The notes beneath the pieces are model-generated. The model was not told the origin of the DNA and did no database searches. It saw nothing but the letters and a program-made list of their open reading frames with translations. Positions 59,135 through 64,000 of a stretch of DNA of 64,000 bases are shown in pieces; within the stretch, counting starts at the first letter, position 1, and each line of letters starts with the position of its first letter. Made by a program: the position numbers and the translations under genes. This DNA is from Mikania micrantha (taxonomy: Eukaryota; Streptophyta; Magnoliopsida; Asterales; Asteraceae): NCBI GenBank assembly GCA_009363875.1, contig CM018690.1:15455692-15519691 (forward strand). Direction: 5' to 3'.

Positions 59135-62100
59135 ATGGAGAACTCACCGGAGAATTGCAACGTGAAGGTCGCCTTGCATATTCGTCCTCTCCTCCGACAT
59201 GAGCGGCAAAACGGCGGCCAAGAATGTCTCGACGTCGTTCCGGGGACGGCTCAGGTATCGACATACGTATACCTAGCATATAATTGGAATTTTGGATCCC
59301 CTGCGTAACTGAAAATTAATATCGACGTTATCGAGCTTTCATTCATGTAATCGCGTAAAAGAGTAACGTTTTTGGTTATTTCTATATATTATCGAGGAAG
59401 ATATCATCTAATTAGAATGATTTGTATATGATTTGTGAATTGTATTGATTGATATACGGTTTATGAGGTGAATTTGAACAAATGCGTCTGGCTGAAAGTA
59501 AATCATTTCATTAGATACGTGAATACACATAATTGCTCTTGTAAACCAAAATCCTCCTTGTCTGGTTTTGTTTTGTTTTGTTTTGTTTTTGCAAATGGAG
59601 CTGAAGCTAACCATCGGTGTGTCAGATTGCCTTTATTTGGAAAAGCAGATGAAGACAATTGCATCACTATCCGGGAACCATATAGTATTATAGGAATATT
59701 ATTAGCTGATAGGCCATGCATGTTAGAATCATGTTGACATTGATCAATAAGAGACTATCATAAGTTGATCTTACAAGACATGTTGTCAGGCTAATCAAGT
59801 TTTACTTGCAATTAAAAATTTGGTTGTATGCGTGCATGTCTATAAATAATATTCCTTCTACAAAATGATATTAATCAATGGAAAATACCCATGTTTTGAG
59901 GAAAAGAAAAGCCAGCAATCAAACTTAAGTAAAATAAAATTAATCGATCACACCACTGAAGGTTGAAAAGCTTTTATAAGTGCAGGTGCTAATGGGTTCA
60001 CATTCTTTTATATTTGATCATGTCTATGGAGGAGGAGGATCTCCATCAAGCAATATGTTTGAAGAGTGTGCTGTTCCTCTCTTGGATTCTTTGTTTCAAG
60101 GATATAATAGTACAATTATTGCGTATGGTCAGGTAATATTACTCAGATAGCTTTCTCGTAAGACACATACTTTTGCTTTTGTTTTCTTGTGTTAGAAATT
60201 GATTTACAATTGATTGCAGACAGGTTCAGGCAAGACATACACCATGGGCACCAACCCAAAAGAAAGTTCCCACAGAGGACTTATTTTTCAAGTTATGAAC
60301 ATGATATTTAGCAAGATTGAGGCATTGAAACATCAGTCCGAGTTTCAATTGCATGTTTCCTTTATTGAGGTTACATTCTATGTTCCTTTTAAATGATTAG
60401 TGGCTACGTATATGTTTTTTACATATCCAAGTGGTGTTATATCCTTAAGATTGAAGCTGTTTATGGAAATTTATTATAAATTCTTCTTCTTCCCAATGTT
60501 TATCTTTACACCTGGTTTTAATTAGAGGGTTTGAATTTTAAGATTCTAAAAGAAGAAGTGAGAGACTTGCTGGAATCAGGCATTATTGAAAAACTAGATA
60601 CCAATGATGAAAATCCTGAGAGTGCTATTCCTGGAAAGTATCAATTACAAATTCGCAAAGCATCAGATGGAGCTGTAAGCTTAAGTGGATCTACTGAAGT
60701 TAGTGTTAGCACACAAAAAGAAATGACAGCTTGCTTAGAGCAAGGTTGTTCGAATCGCTCAGTGGCATCAACAGATATGAACAATCAATCAAGGTGACCA
60801 TTTTTACAACAATCTCACCGAGTTTATCTCACATAGTGTAAAAAATTTCTAAATTGAATAAAGAAATTATATTGATGACCATAGATTCACTATCGTCTGA
60901 TATGTTTACTAGAAAAATTTCTAAATGGAATAATCTCAATTTATTTTATATTTTTCTTAGTATTACCGGCCAGCCTTTAGAATTTCACAATTTTGCAGAT
61001 AAATTCTATGCTGCTACATCTGCTCACTCAACATGAAATTACTAATATATAAAACTTCAAACATTTAGCAGCTTAAGCCACTAAGCATTTTCTTCTAGTT
61101 TAGTGCTTTAAAGTGTTTAGATAATTACTAGACTGTAATGTGTATGTGCTACATTTTTTGAATAATATTTACAGTTAAACGAGTTTGGAATCCCATATAT
61201 TAAGTTCAATAATGCTTATACGTTCTCTTAAACATAACAAATTTGACTTAGACCCCAAACTAAGTGCAAGCTAATTATTCAGAAGATGTAAATGTTCTAT
61301 ACACTGTAGACCTTTAAATATATTCCAAAAGGGTTTGTGTAATCCTTCTTTGATTGTTGATTGATCATCTTCCCTATTTAAAACTCCTAGCTATCGAATA
61401 CTTCAGTAATGGATTATTTATTATTGAGGTTGGTTGTCAAAGCATTTGAAGTTCTTTAGAACCATAATTCTCAAACTTGAAATGGTATCAACTTCTTGTT
61501 TATATTTCTTTATGGTTTACTCGTAGTTGTAGTAGTTACATATGAATGCTATTTTTTTGAAGTGAATTTTATGTCAAATCTCTACAGCAATGGGTTAAAT
61601 TTGATGTTCAGCATGTTTGTAACAGCCGTTCCCACGCAATCTTCACCATACATTTAGAGCAAAAGGATAAAAAGAAAGGCGAAACCATTTCAAGCGAACT
61701 TATGGGTGAGGAATATCGTTGTTCAAAATTACATTTAGTGGATCTTGCTGGATCTGAGAGAGCTAAGAGAGCAGGTTCAGAAGGGCTTCGTTTGAAAGAA
61801 GGTTAGTACAAGTGTTATCAATGATGTATCATCAAGTTTTGGCTAATTACTTTGGGCCTCTCATTAATGACTACTGCAGTTCTCTCTTCTGGTTTCACTT
61901 CTTATGGGCAGGTATCCAAATCAATAAGGGGCTTCTCGCACTTGGTAATGTCATAAGTGCGCTAGGAGATGATAAAAAAAGGAAAGAGGGAGTTCATATC
62001 CCTTATCGGGACAGTAAACTTACTCGGTTATTGCAGGTTTGTGTGAAAATCTTAAATTTTTGTGAGAATCGGTTGTGGTAAAGTGTTCTTGGTTATAAAG

Positions 62101-63483
62101 AATATTGATCAGGCTTTTAATTTTTTCCCTGCATGCTTCTATAGGAATTGGTGTTTGTATTAGTCCTCAAGGTGTACTCACCATTCACCAAAAATAAGGA
62201 TGATTTCAAGCATAATGTTTAGGTGTAACTTCACACAATTGAAACCAAAATTAGCGTTACCTAGTGGAATATAATTGATACAAGCCTGACATCAATGTCC
62301 CATTTAACTCAACTCAAAAAAAAAATTTAATTGTTGATAAAAACACTTTTTTATAGACCTGTGGCGCTTATAGGGGATTGTGTACACGGTACACTGCATT
62401 GAGATTTCGTATGCAATATAATGTATGCTGAATATGAGCTAGTATGCTTGAGCAATTGGTGAGCTATGTTACAAAAATTTTGAGGTATAATTAGCCTCTG
62501 AAACTTTCTGAGATGATCTAATGAATGATCAAATCTCTGAATAAGATCTGCTATAGGAAACTTGTTTAAACTATATTTATGTGACCTATTGTACTAGTTT
62601 ATGATGTGAATTCATCATGCATTCTACAGGCTTCACTTGGTGGGAATTGCAAAACTGTTATGATAGGTATCTTCATTATGCTGTCACCCTCTTCTCATAA
62701 TTTAGCTCAATGCAACCACCTGCCTTTAGAACATCTTATAAAATGGAAATAGAGTAAATAAGATCAAAACATTTTTAAGTATAATGACTCTGTTTATGGA
62801 TCTGTCAGCTTGTGCTCTTATATTACTGAGTTACAATTACATTTTAGCTTGTGTCAGCCCTGCTGATTATAATGCTGAGGAAACTATTAATACTCTAAAG
62901 TATGCTAATCGTGCTCGCAACATTCAAAATAAAGCTTCCGTAAGTTTATTTAGTATCTTTTTTCCTTCACTTAACTTTCCTTTAAACCATGGCTTCAGCA
63001 CGCACAATTTTGTTTTTGTTCACGTACTTGATGAAAATTTTACCCCTATCTGGCAGGTTCAAAAAGAAGTATTTCCTGCTGATACACACAAACTGAGGCA
63101 GTATTTGAGATCGTTACAAACCGAACTTGCTAATAGAAAGGAAGCTGAACTTGCGGAACTGCAGGTATTCTGTAATGTCTATTATGATAAATTGTCAAAA
63201 AGTGTTTCTGGTGTGCAAATCAATGATGGTGGTGCACAAATCATCTTATTATTAAGAATTAGAACCAAATATGATAAGCTGCATACGATTTTGTGCTACT
63301 ATCTTGTAGGATCTTAAACGAAAGATTGACTTGCTAGAGGCTACCAACTCAGAACTTCTTGAAAAAATTAACGGATATCACAGAAAATGTGCTTTTGTGG
63401 AGGCTACCAACTCGGAACTTCTTCAAAAAATTCATGAATATCACAGCAAATATGTTGTGGATCCTTGTGAAACAGATTCTCAC
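59135..63483 (+). CDS. Kinesin-4-type motor protein, motor and start of coiled coil
   Basis: Ten exons with GT/AG borders and matching phases: 59135-59254, 59986-60132, 60220-60369, 60543-60793, 61626-61801, 61912-62036, 62630-62666, 62848-62939, 63057-63164, 63310-63483, together 460 codons. The N-terminal motor domain is complete: P-loop AYGQTGSGKTYTM, SFIEILKEEVRDLL, switch I MNNQSSRSHAIFTI, switch II LHLVDLAGSERAKR, and YANRARNIQNK at the neck. KIN-4 features include STEVSVSTQKEM and the later DLLEATNSELLEKI. KIN-4 proteins are plus-end microtubule motors in wall-material transport or cytokinesis. After CETD, where KIN-4 genes have an exon border, no further exon is recognised; using the acceptor at 63534 gives a stop at 63541-63543. 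Full KIN-4 proteins exceed 1000 residues, so this is either truncated or continues outside the window. Confidence 0.85.
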
Positions 63484-64000
63484 GTATGTTACATTATACT
63501 TTTCATTGACAATCAACTGATGACCTGTTTACAGCATGGGTGACTCCAGCAGAAAAGCATAGCCATTAGGCCTCTTATGGCTTAAGGCTCCAATTTTACA
63601 TAGTATTAAATAGATTTTCTTTAATAAATTACTATTCTGACATTTAATCCTACATTTATAAAAATGAATTCTCAAACTTATCTTGGATCATACGTATACA
63701 TAGTAAATCACTCTATTCCATCAAAAACTATGATTTTCTCAATAACAATAGTAATTATTTTTGACTTTCTATTCAGTATAGATTTTTCGAAAACAGTAGA
63801 GACGACTATTTGAATCTTATGCATGAAATACAAAAAGTGTAAAAAAGACTATTTAAATCTTATGGGCCAAATTCATTAGCAGTTTGATGAAAATTATCAA
63901 AAGAAATTATAATTTTTTGGATACATAGAAGTACACAATACAAGTTTGCTTTTTCGATTGTCAGTTGTCAATGAAGTAAAAAATACAAAATTTGTTAGTG
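63484..64000. other. AT-rich sequence after the last kinesin exon
   Basis: No kinesin coding similarity, repeat or other gene seen. It could be intron or 3' flank of a shortened gene. Confidence 0.5.

Overview
This is a plant nuclear window, almost certainly a eudicot and possibly Asteraceae. Introns are short and AT-rich with canonical GT/AG borders, codon use is plant-like, and the repeats are typical plant chromoviral Ty3/gypsy, MULE, hAT and PIF/Harbinger elements. The family assignment rests on resemblance of the repeats and is inference. Only two ordinary host genes are visible, one at each end: a complete five-exon SUMO-conjugating enzyme gene (SCE1/UBC9 type, minus strand, 472-2961) and the front of a kinesin-4-type motor gene (plus strand, 59135-63483).

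Between them lies about 55 kb of transposable elements. Region 3149-7350 holds a PIF/Harbinger element carrying only its Myb-like ORF1 and an internally deleted MULE. Region 7900-10920 holds Helitron-like repeats, a tRNA-derived SINE-like piece and an LTR-like block. From about 12960 to 57200 there is one large nest. The oldest host is a FAR1-like MULE transposase gene (minus strand), now split into pieces at 50092-48839, 35226-35179 and 28984-28383. It is split by a Ty3/gypsy element (gypsy 2, 35227-48838, target duplication AGGTC) and a solo LTR (28985-35178, target duplication GGAAG). A second Ty3 element (gypsy 1, 14129-28382) lies at its 3' side and a third (gypsy 3, 50339-57107, target duplication CAGAA) just upstream of its 5' end. 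Second-order insertions sit inside these: a truncated LTR in gypsy 1 (20871-25089), a nearly intact 3.66-kb hAT element in the 5' LTR of gypsy 2 (43145-46805), and a solo LTR (29573-32153) plus a hAT MITE (32176-32381) in the 28985-35178 LTR. At 57427-58490 a deleted Harbinger element itself carries a MULE-like MITE.

The target duplications let the order of insertion be read directly: removing the insertions restores a continuous MULE reading frame across two junctions. All three gypsy polyproteins are broken by stops, frameshifts and deletions. The two proteins that look most intact in the transposable fraction are the hAT transposase and the Harbinger ORF1. No CRISPR array, operon, rRNA or canonical tRNA gene was seen. 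The most unusual signals are tandem LTR repeats that each form two hairpins with compensating base changes (24035-24622) and an array of heat-shock-element-like TTCGAGAA motifs in another LTR (33351-33625). All boundaries and counts were read by eye, without alignment software.
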